Source of the DNA: Clostridium sp. UBA3947
GTDB taxonomy: Bacteria > Bacillota > Clostridia > Clostridiales > Clostridiaceae
Direction: 5' to 3'
Assembly: GCA_002385545.1 (NCBI GenBank)
Contig: DGDR01000042.1
Location: 1-5,854 of the forward strand
Length of the DNA stretch: 5,854 nt
Part shown: in pieces, positions 4,780-5,854 of the stretch
How positions within the stretch are numbered: the first letter of the stretch is position 1
Layout of the letters: each line of letters begins with the position of its first letter
Program-made: the position numbers and the translations under genes
Notes under the pieces: generated by a model
What the model was told of the DNA's origin: nothing
Database searches by the model: none
Seen by the model: only the letters and a program-made list of their open reading frames with translations

Positions 4780-5854
4780 TTATTGGTTTACACTGTAATT
4801 TGGGGCTTCTTTAGTAATTACTATATCATGAGGATGACTTTCTCTTAAACCTGCAGAGCTCTGAACTACAAATGTAGCAGTTTCAGCTAATACCTTAAGA
4901 TTTTCAGCTCCTAAATAACCCATGCCGGATCTTAAACCGCCAAGTAGCTGATAAATAGTATCTGACACAGCACCTCTGAATGGTACTCTTCCCTCTACTC
5001 CTTCTGGAACAAGCTTCTTATTACCTTCTTGGAAGTATCTATCCTTGCTACCACAGTTCATAGCACCAATGGATCCCATACCTCTATAAACCTTATAGCT
5101 TCTTCCTTGATAAATTTCAATTTCTCCAGGCGCTTCTTCACAACCAGCGAACATAGAACCCATCATTACAACAGATGCTCCAGCAGCTAAAGCCTTAACT
5201 ATATCTCCTGAATACTTAATTCCACCGTCGGCAATCACTGGAACTCCGTATTCCTTAGCAACCTCTGCACAATCCATTATTGCTGTTAATTGAGGTACTC
5301 CAACACCAGCTACTACTCTGGTTGTACAGATGGAACCTGGTCCAATACCAACCTTAATACAATCTGCGCCAGCTTCAATTAAATCCTTAGCCGCCTCTGC
5401 TGTAGCAATATTTCCTGCTATAACCTGAAGCTTTGGATATGCTTCTTTAATCTTTCTAACAGCATCTAAAACGCCTTTGGAATGTCCATGAGCAGTATCA
5501 ACAACAACTACATCCACTGCTGCCTTAACTAAAGCTTCGATTCTTTCCATCATATCCCCTGTTACTCCAACAGCAGCGCCACATAATAGTCTACCTTGAG
5601 AATCCTTAGCAGCATTTGGGAACTTAATAGCTTTTTCAATGTCCTTTATAGTAATTAAGCCTTTTAAATTATTATCCTTATCTACTAATGGGAGTTTCTC
5701 AATTTTATGCTTCTTTAATAGCTCCTTAGCTTCTTCAATAGTAGTGTTTTCTGGTGCTGTTACAAGACCTTCCTTTGTCATTACTTCAGAAATCTTCTTA
5801 GTATAGTCAGTTTCAAATACAATATCCCTATTTGTTATTATTCCTACTAGCTTC
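4780..5854 (-). CDS. guaB: IMP dehydrogenase, 5'-truncated by window end
   Basis: IMP dehydrogenase oxidises IMP to XMP with NAD+, the committed step to guanine nucleotides. The reading frame is open to the last base of the window, giving 357 visible residues, so the Met codon at 5779-5781 is internal and not the start. The first visible residues, KLVGIITNRDI, are the end of the first CBS domain; the second CBS domain spans about 20-75 and ends with GLITIKDI. The catalytic barrel follows: the K+/active-site loop GSICTTR has nucleophile Cys176, then IADGGIK, YRGMGS, and the flap SKDRYFQE (about 269-276) with the Arg-Tyr pair. The C-terminus is HPHDIVITKEAPNYSVNQ. About 130 N-terminal residues are missing compared with the usual 485 or so. 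The start, promoter and any guanine-responsive or purine control lie outside the window. The stop is TAA at 4780-4782, 18 bp before guaA. Confidence 0.98.
   Translation of the reverse strand, partial: KLVGIITNRDIVFETDYTKKISEVMTKEGLVTAPENTTIEEAKELLKKHKIEKLPLVDKDNNLKGLITIKDIEKAIKFPNAAKDSQGRLLCGAAVGVTGDMMERIEALVKAAVDVVVVDTAHGHSKGVLDAVRKIKEAYPKLQVIAGNIATAEAAKDLIEAGADCIKVGIGPGSICTTRVVAGVGVPQLTAIMDCAEVAKEYGVPVIADGGIKYSGDIVKALAAGASVVMMGSMFAGCEEAPGEIEIYQGRSYKVYRGMGSIGAMNCGSKDRYFQEGNKKLVPEGVEGRVPFRGAVSDTIYQLLGGLRSGMGYLGAENLKVLAETATFVVQSSAGLRESHPHDIVITKEAPNYSVNQ

Noticed and set aside
5779..5781. ATG as the start of guaB
   Set aside because: The frame continues upstream to the window edge and encodes the recognisable end of the first CBS domain, so this Met is internal.

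Overview
The window looks like the edge of a draft contig from a low-GC Firmicute, most likely a Clostridium-type anaerobe. The DNA is strongly AT-rich, ribosome binding sites are strong AGGAGG/GGAGG types, and GuaB and GuaA read like their Bacillus/Clostridium counterparts. Every gene I can support is on the minus strand, so transcription runs from right to left. The first 19 bases are not genomic: they are the Tn5 mosaic-end (Nextera) adapter.

From right to left, the window opens inside guaB (IMP dehydrogenase, N-terminus missing beyond base 5854). It is followed 18 bp later by a complete guaA (GMP synthase). Together they convert IMP to XMP to GMP and form a guaBA operon that ends in a hairpin terminator at about 3177-3217. 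A good sigma-A-type promoter (3102-3130) then drives a lipoprotein gene (2228-3034) that is split by one in-frame TAA codon. A long hairpin (2128-2168) closes that unit. Next is a promoter (2079-2107) with a perfect ribosome binding site in front of a HAD-family phosphatase gene. That gene is clearly broken: about half of it is missing and only the N-terminus, a middle piece and a C-terminal tail in another frame remain. A third promoter (1641-1668) serves an intact 12-helix MFS transporter (423-1595), followed by a terminator-like hairpin (335-380). The last gene, at the extreme left, is the start of another lipoprotein (20-144) with a good ribosome binding site and an LTGC lipobox; the contig end cuts it off.

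Functionally this is ordinary core purine metabolism next to a small accessory stretch containing one intact transporter, two lipoprotein genes (one interrupted, one truncated) and a decayed phosphatase. Each unit has its own promoter and/or terminator, so nothing suggests that they act together. I found no mobile element, CRISPR array, tRNA, rRNA or riboswitch, and no convincing novel multi-gene system. The points worth a second look are the adapter at the contig end, the two damaged genes, and overlapping alternative hairpins just after guaA.
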